DNA of 64,000 nucleotides. Origin: Lachnospiraceae bacterium (lineage in GTDB: Bacteria; Bacillota; Clostridia; Lachnospirales; Lachnospiraceae). Below, piece after piece: positions 33,673-42,653 of this stretch. A model generated the notes under the pieces. That model was not told where the DNA came from. It made no database searches and saw only the letters and a program-made list of their open reading frames with translations. The DNA lies in contig SVEL01000013.1 in the NCBI GenBank assembly GCA_015057425.1, positions 1 through 64,000 of the forward strand, read 5' to 3'. The position numbers were made by a program, and so were the translations under genes. Position 1 is the first letter of the stretch; the number at the start of each line of letters is the position of its first letter.

Positions 33673-36222
33673 TTACTTAACCGTAAATGTATAAACCTTA
33701 TAATTTTCGAAATCTTCAGCGAAAGCTTTTACAGTAATTACCTTTCCTGACTTAACTTCTACTTCTCTTGGTTGTGTATCGTCAATTAATATATCATCAA
33801 CGTATACAAGGCCTTCTGCATCAGCTGGAATAAACTTGACTGTCACAATATCCTTACCTGCTGCATCTAATACATAGTCTGTACACTCAGTATCAAACAC
33901 CTTATCTAATGATGCATCTGCTACTTCTACTGATTTAAGTCCTGCATTGCTGTCATAGTCTTTTACTATGCAAAGCTTATCGAACACACCGCCTACCCAG
34001 CTGTTTCCTCTTACGGCAAACTTAATGTTAACCTTATCAAGTCCATCATATTTAGCAGGTATTTCATACTTCTTGTCATAGAAATCACCATGATTTACAT
34101 CTGCTATGGTTTCTTCACAAAGAAGTTCATCGTTTACATAGATATTAAATGTTCTGCCGGCATTTGGTCCGAAATACTTAGCAAGAAGATAATTCTTAAC
34201 ACCGCTTTCAAGTGTCATATCATAGGAGAACCAGCCTTTTTCACTCCATGCGTGTCTAAGCTGTAAGCCATTAAATGTTCCTGCGCCTGTATTTTCGCCT
34301 TTGATATTGTGAAGAAGCTCATACTGGTCATTTCCGAGAGGAATGCTGTCGATAGACACCTTCTCAAGTCTTGCCTTAGCCTTTTCTTCATAAATATGTT
34401 TCTGAAGTGCTTCTGAATCTTTTGAAACCATATTCCAGTAAATTCCATATCTCTGTTTATGCTGCATAAAGTGTGGTGTAAACACAAGATTATCAGAATC
34501 TGTTCCCTTTAATGAAAACTCAACTTCATCACTGTTTCTTACAACATTTGCCTCGATATTTTCTATATATTCATCTACAGTTCCTTCAGGAATTGTAATG
34601 AAATCTTTCATTGAAATATTTCTTGTAGCTATAGTAACATCTACACCTGTCTTGCTTTCTTCCATAGACTCGCTACCAAGACCTGCGCTCAATACTACAG
34701 GACCATATTTCATAGCTATGGCATGCTTATTATCATGAAGCGGATAAGCTACTATGCTGAGAGCATACGTAAGTGTAACTTCGTCGTCTGCCTTTAATCC
34801 TTTTACATACATGTATCCGTCTTTTACGTATACATCATCTGTAGCATCATCTGCACCATACACTTCAATGTTACCCTCTTTAACTACGCTTACTTTAACC
34901 CGTCCCTTTGTCCAGTCAGGAATTCTTACTGCAAGATTTGCATTTCCTTCCTTCACCGCAAATGTAGTGCTGTCGCCCTTAGGAATACTGCTTGTCTGTT
35001 CTATCACTGCATTAACAGTCTGCACAGTTGAAGATATAAACTGATTTACGTAAATATATTCTTCATCATAGAAGTAAACACTGTCATTACACTTGGTAAA
35101 GTTTTCCATACCTGTTCCTGTACAGCACCAGAAGCTGTCAAATGGTGTACTGTAAACCTTAAAATATCCTGTAGCCATAGGCTGGAAATACATAGTCATA
35201 CCTGTTTCAGGATTCTGTGATGACATAATAGCATTTACAAATGTATTCTCATAGAAATCTGCATACTTCTTATCTTTTGTAATCTTAAATAATTCTCTTG
35301 CAAGCTTTAACATGTTATATGTATTACATGTTTCACAATTGCAATTTGTTCTTTCTGCATCAAGGATTCTTGATTCACCAAAATGCTCCCATTCACTGTT
35401 ACCGCCTGTAACATATGAATGATTTGCAACTACTATATCAAAAAATCTCTCAGCTGCTTCAAAGTAAAACTTATCCTCTTCTTTGTAGCCTCTTGCAATA
35501 TATCTGTATAACGCTCCAAGGAACTTTGGAATTGTTGTATTTGCATGCTTACCATTTAATATGTCGTTGCCTTTGTGAATTTCTTCAAAAAGGAACATCT
35601 CATCAAATGCATGAGCAGCTTTTTCATGACGCTCATCTTTAGTATATTTGTAAAGATCATACATAGCTTCGTTCATTCCGCCATATTCAACAGCAAGAAC
35701 TGTATCCTGTGTTTCAGGTGTCCACTTTGATGTACGGTCATATACCCACAAACCCAACTTATTTACAACATCATATGCCTTTTCATTACCTGCAAGTGCA
35801 TATGCAGCTGTAAGACCTGCAATAATCTTATCCATTGTGTACCAAGGTACCCAGCAAGGCTTCTTCTGCTCTACATTATCAAAAAGTACCTCAGGGAAAG
35901 CTGACAAATAACCGCTTTCAAGCTGTGCCTCTGCAAGCCCGTCTACTATGTAATTAATCTTAGCTAAAATCTCTTTATCACCTGTCTGTGCATAAGCCTG
36001 AGATACAGCAGTAAGATAATGTCCCATTGAATGGCCTCTGATTTCTGTACTTTCCCAACCAGGATATTTATCCGCCTTTGGTGTAAGACCTTTAACTTCC
36101 ATAAAACCTGCAAGCAATCTGTCTTCATTATAAAGTTTTAAATACGCCATTTCCTTCTCTAATGCGTTATTATAATACGCATCGTTCAACTGTACTTTGT
36201 CAAGTTTAAAATCAAGTAACAT
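33673..36222 (-). CDS. GH127 beta-L-arabinofuranosidase-type glycosidase
   Basis: The 849-residue product belongs to the DUF1680/GH127 group, which removes beta-L-arabinofuranose from plant glycoproteins or pectin. Core landmarks are GWESTEIRGHSMGHYLTA, PWYTMDKIIAGLTAAY, NCNCETCNTYNMLKLARELF and SFWCCTGTGMEN; the Glu and three Cys of the last two form the zinc-thiolate active site known in this family. A C-terminal addition of about 90 residues (SVEVADASLDKVF to NYKVYTFTVK) looks like a cadherin-like or Ig beta-sandwich. No signal peptide is present, so it acts in the cytoplasm on imported oligosaccharides. Confidence 0.88.
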   Translation of the reverse strand: MLLDFKLDKVQLNDAYYNNALEKEMAYLKLYNEDRLLAGFMEVKGLTPKADKYPGWESTEIRGHSMGHYLTAVSQAYAQTGDKEILAKINYIVDGLAEAQLESGYLSAFPEVLFDNVEQKKPCWVPWYTMDKIIAGLTAAYALAGNEKAYDVVNKLGLWVYDRTSKWTPETQDTVLAVEYGGMNEAMYDLYKYTKDERHEKAAHAFDEMFLFEEIHKGNDILNGKHANTTIPKFLGALYRYIARGYKEEDKFYFEAAERFFDIVVANHSYVTGGNSEWEHFGESRILDAERTNCNCETCNTYNMLKLARELFKITKDKKYADFYENTFVNAIMSSQNPETGMTMYFQPMATGYFKVYSTPFDSFWCCTGTGMENFTKCNDSVYFYDEEYIYVNQFISSTVQTVNAVIEQTSSIPKGDSTTFAVKEGNANLAVRIPDWTKGRVKVSVVKEGNIEVYGADDATDDVYVKDGYMYVKGLKADDEVTLTYALSIVAYPLHDNKHAIAMKYGPVVLSAGLGSESMEESKTGVDVTIATRNISMKDFITIPEGTVDEYIENIEANVVRNSDEVEFSLKGTDSDNLVFTPHFMQHKQRYGIYWNMVSKDSEALQKHIYEEKAKARLEKVSIDSIPLGNDQYELLHNIKGENTGAGTFNGLQLRHAWSEKGWFSYDMTLESGVKNYLLAKYFGPNAGRTFNIYVNDELLCEETIADVNHGDFYDKKYEIPAKYDGLDKVNIKFAVRGNSWVGGVFDKLCIVKDYDSNAGLKSVEVADASLDKVFDTECTDYVLDAAGKDIVTVKFIPADAEGLVYVDDILIDDTQPREVEVKSGKVITVKAFAEDFENYKVYTFTVK

Positions 36223-36315
36223 ACAAAAAAGTTCCTTTCTTCACGAAATTTATTTTCTGTATATATAATAACAGATAATCACAAAATAATAAATAACAAA
36301 ATGTACTAAAGAGTG

Positions 36316-36346
36316 TGAAAAGGTTGGATTATTTTCCAACCTTTTC
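36316..36346 (-). terminator. Terminator overlapping the stop of the ABC ATPase gene
   Basis: AAAAGGTTGGA pairs with TCCAACCTTTT; the TAA stop codon is in the loop and a short T-rich segment follows. Confidence 0.6.
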
Positions 36347-37327
36347 TGTGTATATCTTTGCAATAACATCTTCCATAGGAAGTTCTTTTATGGAAATATC
36401 CGTAAAAACACTTTTTTGTGACATCAGTCCTATAAATTTGTTAATCGGTATGATTTCCGTATCAACCTCTAAAGTAAACTGCAAATTGTTATTCTTTTCA
36501 ATTAATTTTACTCCCTCTATATCACTAACGTCACTCTCTGTATCATCTGCCAAAGTTATTTCTACTATTTTCTTAGCTCCAAGTGTGTTCTTCAGTTCGG
36601 TTATTGTACCGTCAAAAACCTTTTCACCACTATTAATTATTATAACATTTTTCGCCAATTGCTCTACATCCTGCAGGTCATGGGTGGTCAAAATAAATGT
36701 TACACCTCTCTCATTCATTTCTTTAATGAATTTTCTTACATTCTGTTTTGCTATGACATCAAGTCCTATAGTCGGCTCATCAAGAAACACTATCTTTGGG
36801 TTATGTAACATTGCCATTATAAACTCACATTTCATACGTTCCCCCAATGACAATACCCTTGTAGGTCTATATATGATATCCCCAAGTTCTAAAAGCTCTG
36901 TAAGTAATTTTAACCTTTCTTCATATTCTCTGTCATCTATATCATATATGGCTTTATTCATAACAAAGCTGTCAACAGGAGGAATATCAAATATCAATTG
37001 GCTTTTCTGTCCAAACACGGCACCCATATTTTTTACATATTTCACCCTGTCTTTACACGGGTTATATCCCATAACATCTATAGTTCCTTCCGAAGGATAC
37101 AATGTCCCTGTAAGCATCTTTATTGTAGTACTTTTACCTGCACCGTTCGGTCCCAAAATCCCCACTATGTCGCCTTCTTTTACTGTGAAGCTTACATTTT
37201 TTACAGCATCAACATATACCTTTTTTCTTTTAAAGAAGCTTTTAATACTTTCTTTAAAACCACTTCCTCTTTTATATGTAACGTATCTCCTTCCCAGTCC
37301 ATCTACTTTAATCAATATATCTTCCAT
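36329..37327 (-). CDS. ABC transporter ATP-binding protein (ABC-2 export type)
   Basis: The 332-residue ATPase has Walker A GPNGAGKSTTIKML, a Q-loop around GAVFGQKSQL, the signature LSLGERMKCEF (variant of LSGGQ, common in this subfamily), Walker B KIVFLDEPTIGLD and the H-loop in LTTHDL. A C-terminal accessory domain of about 100 residues follows. Two ABC-2 permease genes precede it on the same strand with 6 to 50 nt gaps, so the three form a complete exporter. Substrate unknown. Confidence 0.92.
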   Translation of the reverse strand: MEDILIKVDGLGRRYVTYKRGSGFKESIKSFFKRKKVYVDAVKNVSFTVKEGDIVGILGPNGAGKSTTIKMLTGTLYPSEGTIDVMGYNPCKDRVKYVKNMGAVFGQKSQLIFDIPPVDSFVMNKAIYDIDDREYEERLKLLTELLELGDIIYRPTRVLSLGERMKCEFIMAMLHNPKIVFLDEPTIGLDVIAKQNVRKFIKEMNERGVTFILTTHDLQDVEQLAKNVIIINSGEKVFDGTITELKNTLGAKKIVEITLADDTESDVSDIEGVKLIEKNNNLQFTLEVDTEIIPINKFIGLMSQKSVFTDISIKELPMEDVIAKIYTEKVGK

Positions 37328-37333
37328 TATTTA

Positions 37334-38116
37334 TCATCCTCCGACTCCCTCATATAGTCTTACATTGTAATGATATACCGCAACTCCCAGACAAAGAAAT
37401 AAAATACAAGGGATTATTGCCAAATACATATACCATTGCACCTTTCCCAAAAGTGCTGCAGCCGGAAAAAATCCAATCATAGCAACAGGGATTATAAATG
37501 TAGTAAGCCCTACTACAACTTTATTAAAGATTGACTGAGGATATTTTCCAAAACTCATAACACTTTCGTACATTTCCGGTATTCTTGAGTTTGCTACCCA
37601 CTTAAACGAAGTAGCTGCCATAAGCAACTGCATTGCAAGCATAACAAGTATTCCCATAGCAAAAAATATCAGACTGACAATCCACATATCCGGCGATGGA
37701 AACCCTAATTTTATGATGGATATGGCGAACATAATTATTCCACCGATTACTACACCTATGGAGTATACATTAAAACCTGATACAATAAGGTATACCATAC
37801 AATTTACCGGTTTTATAAGTATTATCTCCAGGGTTCCATTTTGCACATCTCGCATAGTACTCCAAACAATGCTTTCAAAAAACATACTCGATATACCGCT
37901 TGACATTGTAAATACTGCTTGAATCAGTAATACTTCATACATATTCCATCCATCATAGGATGCACCTGTTCTATATACAAGTATTGTCACAAGAGGATAT
38001 AGCACATTACTTAACAGCGTAATTATCATACTAAGTAAAAAGTCTGCCCTATATGCAGCAGCTGACGAAATTGCAACACGAATGGCCTCTTTATTTATTT
38101 TCAAATATTTTTTCAT
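37334..38116 (-). CDS. ABC-2 family permease
   Basis: A six-helix membrane protein of about 260 residues (NVLYPLVTILVYRTG, GVVIGGIIMFAISII, MGILVMLAMQLLMAATS, IPCILFLCLGVAVYHYNVRLY). It resembles the permeases paired with LSLGERM-type ATPases. The start at 38116 is preferred over 38128 because GGAG lies within the extra codons. It ends six bases before the ATPase start. Confidence 0.85.
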   Translation of the reverse strand: MKKYLKINKEAIRVAISSAAAYRADFLLSMIITLLSNVLYPLVTILVYRTGASYDGWNMYEVLLIQAVFTMSSGISSMFFESIVWSTMRDVQNGTLEIILIKPVNCMVYLIVSGFNVYSIGVVIGGIIMFAISIIKLGFPSPDMWIVSLIFFAMGILVMLAMQLLMAATSFKWVANSRIPEMYESVMSFGKYPQSIFNKVVVGLTTFIIPVAMIGFFPAAALLGKVQWYMYLAIIPCILFLCLGVAVYHYNVRLYEGVGG

Positions 38117-38163
38117 AGTACTCTCCATTACAAAATATTTCCTGAAAGAATTACCTCTTTATT

Positions 38164-39000
38164 CTATCCCCCTACCGATATATATTTTTTAATAGCGTTT
38201 CTGTATAAAATTTCGCTAAAAATAAATATAATCACAACTGCTATTGCCTGAATTCCAATAATCTGTGGTATTTCCATACTTATTCCACCAAGGGAATACT
38301 CTCCGGAATATACACATATCGGTATATATGTAACATATTGAAATGGCATAAAAAATAATAGCTTTTGCACTATATCCGGAAAGAAAACCAACGGAATAAG
38401 CGTTCCTGAACATATTCCCGCTATGGCCTGATACACCTGTCTTATACCTGAAGACTGTACAAAATAAAATGCCGTCATACCAAGGCAGTAATTAACATAG
38501 AAATTCATAAGAAAAGCTAATGCCACAGATATTATTGTATAACCAATACGCTCCGGCACCATATTTACACCAAATATAAAATGCAGAATAATAAAACACG
38601 GCACAAACTCAAATAAAAAACCTAAAACCCTGTGTCCCAGCTTCTGCGAAAAAGCAAAAAACCTATGGTGTATAGGGCGAAGACTAAAAGTCAAAAACTT
38701 TCCTGTTCTTATAAGCATCTGGAGATTCCAATCTGCAAAATCCATTATCAGATAATTTATAAGTGTAGCTGCTCCATAATATCTGAGCATCTGTTCAAAA
38801 GTCATTCCGTTTATAACTGTTTCCGATATGACCTCATCATTCCCGCCAAACACAGCCTTCCATATAAAATATTGTATTACAAAATAGACAGGACCAACTA
38901 ATATAGATACCATGGAATGGGTGCGGTATGCACTCCATTCCTTATAGGTAACTATGGCCACAGCCTTTGCAACTTTATATTTATGTTTTAACCAGTTCAA
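38164..39000 (-). CDS. ABC-2 family permease
   Basis: The 278-residue product has about six membrane helices (SILVGPVYFVIQYFIWKAVFG, LGFLFEFVPCFIILHFIFGV, IGIQAIAVVIIFIFSEILY). It is the second membrane half of the same exporter. The opening HKYKVAKAVAIVTYKEWSAY is typical of this permease subfamily. It follows the serine hydrolase gene by 14 nt. Confidence 0.85.
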   Translation of the reverse strand: MNWLKHKYKVAKAVAIVTYKEWSAYRTHSMVSILVGPVYFVIQYFIWKAVFGGNDEVISETVINGMTFEQMLRYYGAATLINYLIMDFADWNLQMLIRTGKFLTFSLRPIHHRFFAFSQKLGHRVLGFLFEFVPCFIILHFIFGVNMVPERIGYTIISVALAFLMNFYVNYCLGMTAFYFVQSSGIRQVYQAIAGICSGTLIPLVFFPDIVQKLLFFMPFQYVTYIPICVYSGEYSLGGISMEIPQIIGIQAIAVVIIFIFSEILYRNAIKKYISVGG

Positions 39001-39014
39001 AGTATATCACCTCA

Positions 39015-40235
39015 TTACTGTTCCAAAGCTGCAATAAGCATATTAACAACACGTCCGTTAATATTTAAGAAGTTTGGTTCCATGTAAAATACGTTTTCAA
39101 CGGAAAAGCTTGCCATTGTAAGATTTCTTTCCGGGTCAATCATTATCTTTGTACCTGCAAAACCTGTATGGTCAATTGTATTTTCGGAACGTAATATTCC
39201 GTCACCATCCTTCTTCATGCATTTAATATTCCAGCCAAGTGACCATGATGCATACTCTTCACTTCCGCCACTCTTTACACCCTTATTGTGATTTAAGAAC
39301 ATCTGCTTAACACTGGCAGGAGATAAGATTCTTACTCCTTTATATGTACCATTTCCTAAAATCATCTGCATGAATAATGTCATATCCTCTACATTTGTCT
39401 TAAGACCGCCACCACCACTTTCTGACTGATAATTATACTCGCTGTTATAATAATCTGCCGAAACTGCTGAAGGCTGTCTTCCGATAACCATATCATACTT
39501 CTCTTTTGGAAGCTTCCAATGGCTGTTTTTCATACCTAATGGTCCAAAGAGCTTTTCTGTAGCATATTCATCTATTGATTTGCCGCTTACTTCCACAATC
39601 AAATATCGAAGCAAATCAAATCCAAACGAAAAATATGACATATCTACTCCCGGTTTGAAATCCGGCTTAGTTTTTGTAGAAAGTAAATAATAAAGATTTG
39701 CCAATCGGCCTTTAGACTCTTCCGCAACACCTAATTTACAAAGAACCTCCTTTTCTCTCTTATCCATTTCTTCATAAGATATTCCTTCTTCACCAAGATC
39801 CACACCGAAATTTTCAAGAGCATATTCACGGCACTTGTCGTACATACTGTCATTCATTCCACTTGAATGTGTCATAAAATGCCATACACATATATCTTCT
39901 TTTCCATCTCCTGTAAATTCAGGAAGATATTTGCACACAGGCTCAGTAATGTCTATAATTCCATCCTCCTGTAAACACATAATAAGAGTCGAAATAACCG
40001 GCTTTGTAATGGATGCTACACAGAAAAGTGTATCCATATTTACGCCGCCGGTCTTAGTATTTGTTCCATATGTACCTTCAAAAATTGTCACTCCGTCTTT
40101 TGTGGCTTTATATACAATAGCCTGACGCTGACCGCTATCTACATATGACTGTAACTGTTTATCTAAGACCTCTAATCTTTCCGGGATTATCCCTAACTGT
40201 TTTGCATTCTCTAATGCGTACTTTGTAATTCCCAT
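39015..40235 (-). CDS. Serine hydrolase, beta-lactamase class C family
   Basis: About 406 residues with the serine-lysine motif VASITKPV (SxTK), the tyrosine motif near DMSYFSFGFDLLRY and the third box around DHTGFAGTK. These proteins are penicillin-binding-like esterases or peptidases with diverse substrates. No signal peptide is visible, so it may act in the cytoplasm. The ATG at 40235 has GGAG at proper distance; the ATG at 40253 is rejected. First gene of the operon with the ABC exporter, controlled by the unusual promoter at 40269. Confidence 0.85.
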   Translation of the reverse strand: MGITKYALENAKQLGIIPERLEVLDKQLQSYVDSGQRQAIVYKATKDGVTIFEGTYGTNTKTGGVNMDTLFCVASITKPVISTLIMCLQEDGIIDITEPVCKYLPEFTGDGKEDICVWHFMTHSSGMNDSMYDKCREYALENFGVDLGEEGISYEEMDKREKEVLCKLGVAEESKGRLANLYYLLSTKTKPDFKPGVDMSYFSFGFDLLRYLIVEVSGKSIDEYATEKLFGPLGMKNSHWKLPKEKYDMVIGRQPSAVSADYYNSEYNYQSESGGGGLKTNVEDMTLFMQMILGNGTYKGVRILSPASVKQMFLNHNKGVKSGGSEEYASWSLGWNIKCMKKDGDGILRSENTIDHTGFAGTKIMIDPERNLTMASFSVENVFYMEPNFLNINGRVVNMLIAALEQ

Positions 40236-40268
40236 TTTCGCTTCTCCTTCCATAAATCTAATATTACG

Positions 40269-40298
40269 ATTATATTATACCCCCCCCCGAAAAATCAA
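40269..40298 (-). promoter_or_regulatory. Promoter with a G9 tract in the spacer (possible phase-variable promoter)
   Basis: On the minus strand TTGATT (40293-40298) is followed by TTTC, nine G residues (complement of 40280-40288), and TATAATATAAT, which offers two overlapping -10 boxes. Spacing is 13 nt to the first and 18 nt to the second. Slippage in the G tract would alter spacing by single bases. Confidence 0.6.
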
Positions 40299-40358
40299 GC
40301 ATTTTCGCGGTTTTTTTGGTTTTTTTTGATAAAAGACGAAATTTATTCACATTAAAAA

Positions 40359-40404
40359 AAACAAGCCGATAAAACTTCGATTTAAGTTTTTTACCGACTT
40401 GTTA
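40359..40404 (-). terminator. Terminator of the XRE-solenoid gene
   Basis: AACAAGTCGGTAAAA pairs with TTTTATCGGCTTGTT (two wobble pairs) followed by T8 on the minus strand. Confidence 0.8.
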
Positions 40405-40425
40405 ATTTATATTATATTTTTAGTT

Positions 40426-41376
40426 TTATGCTTGCTTTATTTCTCCGTTAACTTCACCACATTCCACAAACTGACCTGCTGTAACATTGCCTCCGATATC
40501 ACCACACTCTATTCCTTGTGCCGCTGTAGCATCACCGCCTATGTCCCCACAGCTTATATATTGTCCTGCATTTACAGAACCTTCTACATCTCCACATTCT
40601 ACATATTGTTCTGCTGTTATATCACCATTTATGTCACTGCACTCTAAATATCCCTTTACACTGACATCACCGTTAATATCACAACATGCTATATTACCGC
40701 CTGCCATAACATCACCATTTATATTACTGCAAGCTATTTCATTACCGGATGTGGCATTTCCTTGTATATCATCACAATTAATTACATTTCCCGCGTTTAC
40801 ATTACCAGTTACATCCTGACAGTTTAATGTATTTCCGACATTCACCGTACCAGAAACCTCATTACAATTTAAAACATATCCGATATTTACACTATCACCG
40901 GTAACACTTCCGCAAGAAAGAGACTTATTACATGTAACATTACCTTCTATCTTTACATCCGCGCAGTATAAATCAAAATCACATTCTACATCATTTTTCA
41001 TAGTTTCACTAATATGAAAATGAACTGCTACATCATTATACTTTTCACATTCTTCCTTTTGTAAAAGCGTATGTCCTTTGTACGCAACTATCCTAAGGGT
41101 ATCATCATCATTCCATGGTAAAGCATTTACACACTTTCCTGCACCACTCTTTTCATCAGTCTCTGTAATAATGTCTTTACTATTTCTTCCAAACAGTTCA
41201 TCTATGGTTATACCAAAAATATCAGCTATCTCAGGTATTAGCTGAATATCCGGACAACATTGGCCGGCTTCCCATTTCGATACTGACTGGTTACTTACAT
41301 TTAACATATTTGCAAGATTTTCTTGTGTCATCCCTTTTTCTTTTCTTAATATATTTATTTTACTTCCTAATTCCAT
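40426..41376 (-). CDS. XRE-family HTH regulator fused to a 15-residue Cys-ladder solenoid
   Basis: Residues 5-62 are a canonical XRE/Cro helix-turn-helix (INILRKEKGMTQENLANML, QSVSKWEAG). After a linker, residues about 150-314 consist of 15-residue units of the form C-x-D-[IV]-x-G-[DN]-V-x-A-G-x-x-[IV]-x. Cys occurs at 171, 186, 201, 216, 231, 246, 261, 276, 291 and 306, exactly every 15 residues, with one more at 155. Such regularity implies a beta-solenoid with a stacked line of thiols. I do not recognise a named family. The DNA shows a matching 45-bp period. Palindromic sites upstream (41446-41535) suggest autoregulation. Confidence 0.8.
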   Translation of the reverse strand: MELGSKINILRKEKGMTQENLANMLNVSNQSVSKWEAGQCCPDIQLIPEIADIFGITIDELFGRNSKDIITETDEKSGAGKCVNALPWNDDDTLRIVAYKGHTLLQKEECEKYNDVAVHFHISETMKNDVECDFDLYCADVKIEGNVTCNKSLSCGSVTGDSVNIGYVLNCNEVSGTVNVGNTLNCQDVTGNVNAGNVINCDDIQGNATSGNEIACSNINGDVMAGGNIACCDINGDVSVKGYLECSDINGDITAEQYVECGDVEGSVNAGQYISCGDIGGDATAAQGIECGDIGGNVTAGQFVECGEVNGEIKQA

Positions 41377-41445
41377 TTTTCAACCTCCGCTATTTTTTGC
41401 TGTAGCCACATTAAAAGCATAGCAAGAAGTTTATAATAAATCAAT

Positions 41446-41535
41446 CACTTAAAAGTTGACATGATATTTTACATTTTCCAACTTAAAGTTGGAAAACATA
41501 AAGACAGACTCCTGCGCATTAACTTAAAAGTGAAT
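41446..41535. promoter_or_regulatory. Three ACTTAAAAGT-type palindromic sites upstream of the XRE gene
   Basis: CACTTAAAAGTTG (41446-41458), TTTTCCAACTTAAAGTTGG plus AAAA (41474-41496, a perfect inverted repeat) and AACTTAAAAGTG (41521-41532) lie within 90 bp. They are candidate operators for the HTH protein encoded next to them. Confidence 0.5.
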
Positions 41536-41589
41536 TTTATTTTAGAATTAAAGATTATTTAGATTTGTTCTCATATAGAGTTATCAATC

Positions 41590-42468
41590 TCAGCTGATAT
41601 TTTGGGTAAAATCTGTAATAGACTTTGCTTCTATTGCCTGTCTGAACCAACAATTCAATGTATCTATGTCATCTGTTTCATTGATTTTTTTAACTAGATT
41701 ATCAGGTAATTCACCAAATCGTTCCAGTACCATAAATAAGCCTTCGATTTTGCCTTCGATTTTACCTTCGATTAGTCCTTGATTTTTACCTTCATTCCAT
41801 CCTTCAAGTAAAGTATTTCTAATAATTTCTTCATACTTCATATATCCGGCCTCCCATTCACGACTCATTTTAATTGCTTTTACCCTCTTATGTAATTCTT
41901 GAATCTTGTGATTATTTGTTTTTTCAACATACTCGTCAGTTGTATTTTCAAAATATTGAAAAAACTCAATTAATTCCTCCGAAACATTTTCTTTATTTGT
42001 CCCCTTTGTATTGAAAAATATCTTTGCTGTCTCATCACCTAATGGCATACCGTTTTCTTTACATGTTTCCTCAAACGTGTACTTAAATAATCCTTTTTCG
42101 AAAGGGTCGAAAGTACATATAAATATAACGTAACTTTTCTCTAATTTATTATAACCTTCTCCGGGTTTAAGGGATGCAACATCCATTTCTCCCTGATAGA
42201 ATCTGCTACGCTTTACAAGATCATTTCTTTTTTGATTTTGAGCTTCAATATTATAATTAACATGTAATTCATCTGTAGCATATATATCAAGTCTTATACA
42301 CTTTACATCTGAGCTTACTAACAAATTATGTTCTGATTTTACACTCAAATCACTAATCTCTTGTTCCATAAGAATTTCCAGCATCATTTTACAATTGTCG
42401 GGATTCTCAAAAAATGCAGCAAAAAGAAAGGAATCGTTAAGATTTAAATCATTAAATTTTTTAATCAT
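41590..42468 (-). CDS. Rpn family recombination-promoting nuclease / putative transposase
   Basis: The 292-residue product opens NLNDSFLFAAFFENPDN and has a PD-(D/E)XK core: VKCIRLDIYATDELHVNYNIEAQNQ (Asp and the E-x-Q motif), KRSRFYQGEMD and LEKSYVIFICTFDPFEKG. A C-terminal region contains IEGKIEGKIEGL, a short direct repeat prone to length change. Rpn proteins cut DNA and promote RecA-independent recombination; they are common as multicopy accessory genes. It has its own promoter at 42512. Confidence 0.85.
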   Translation of the reverse strand: MIKKFNDLNLNDSFLFAAFFENPDNCKMMLEILMEQEISDLSVKSEHNLLVSSDVKCIRLDIYATDELHVNYNIEAQNQKRNDLVKRSRFYQGEMDVASLKPGEGYNKLEKSYVIFICTFDPFEKGLFKYTFEETCKENGMPLGDETAKIFFNTKGTNKENVSEELIEFFQYFENTTDEYVEKTNNHKIQELHKRVKAIKMSREWEAGYMKYEEIIRNTLLEGWNEGKNQGLIEGKIEGKIEGLFMVLERFGELPDNLVKKINETDDIDTLNCWFRQAIEAKSITDFTQNIS

Positions 42469-42511
42469 TTATCTCCTCCTGTACACGCACAGGATGTCCG
42501 TCTTTGTTTAT

Positions 42512-42540
42512 ATACTATTCTCATATTGTATAAATGTCAA
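42512..42540 (-). promoter_or_regulatory. Promoter of the Rpn gene
   Basis: TTGACA (42535-42540) and TAGTAT (42512-42517) on the minus strand with a 17-nt spacer, 44 nt before the start. Confidence 0.55.
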
Positions 42541-42653
42541 GTAAATTTTTTAATCTTATGATATATTTATAATACAATTACCAATTGAGTGACTTTATAT
42601 ATTGTCTTTGTTAAAATACTTGTATAAACCAATTCAACAAGGAGGTAATAAAA

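Noticed and set aside
36315-37370. 351-codon plus-strand frame
   Set aside because: It lies entirely opposite the ABC ATPase, whose Walker and signature motifs are unambiguous, and has no ribosome site.
40487-40819. Pro/Ser-rich plus-strand frame
   Set aside because: Antisense of the 15-residue solenoid repeats; the regularity is inherited from the real gene.
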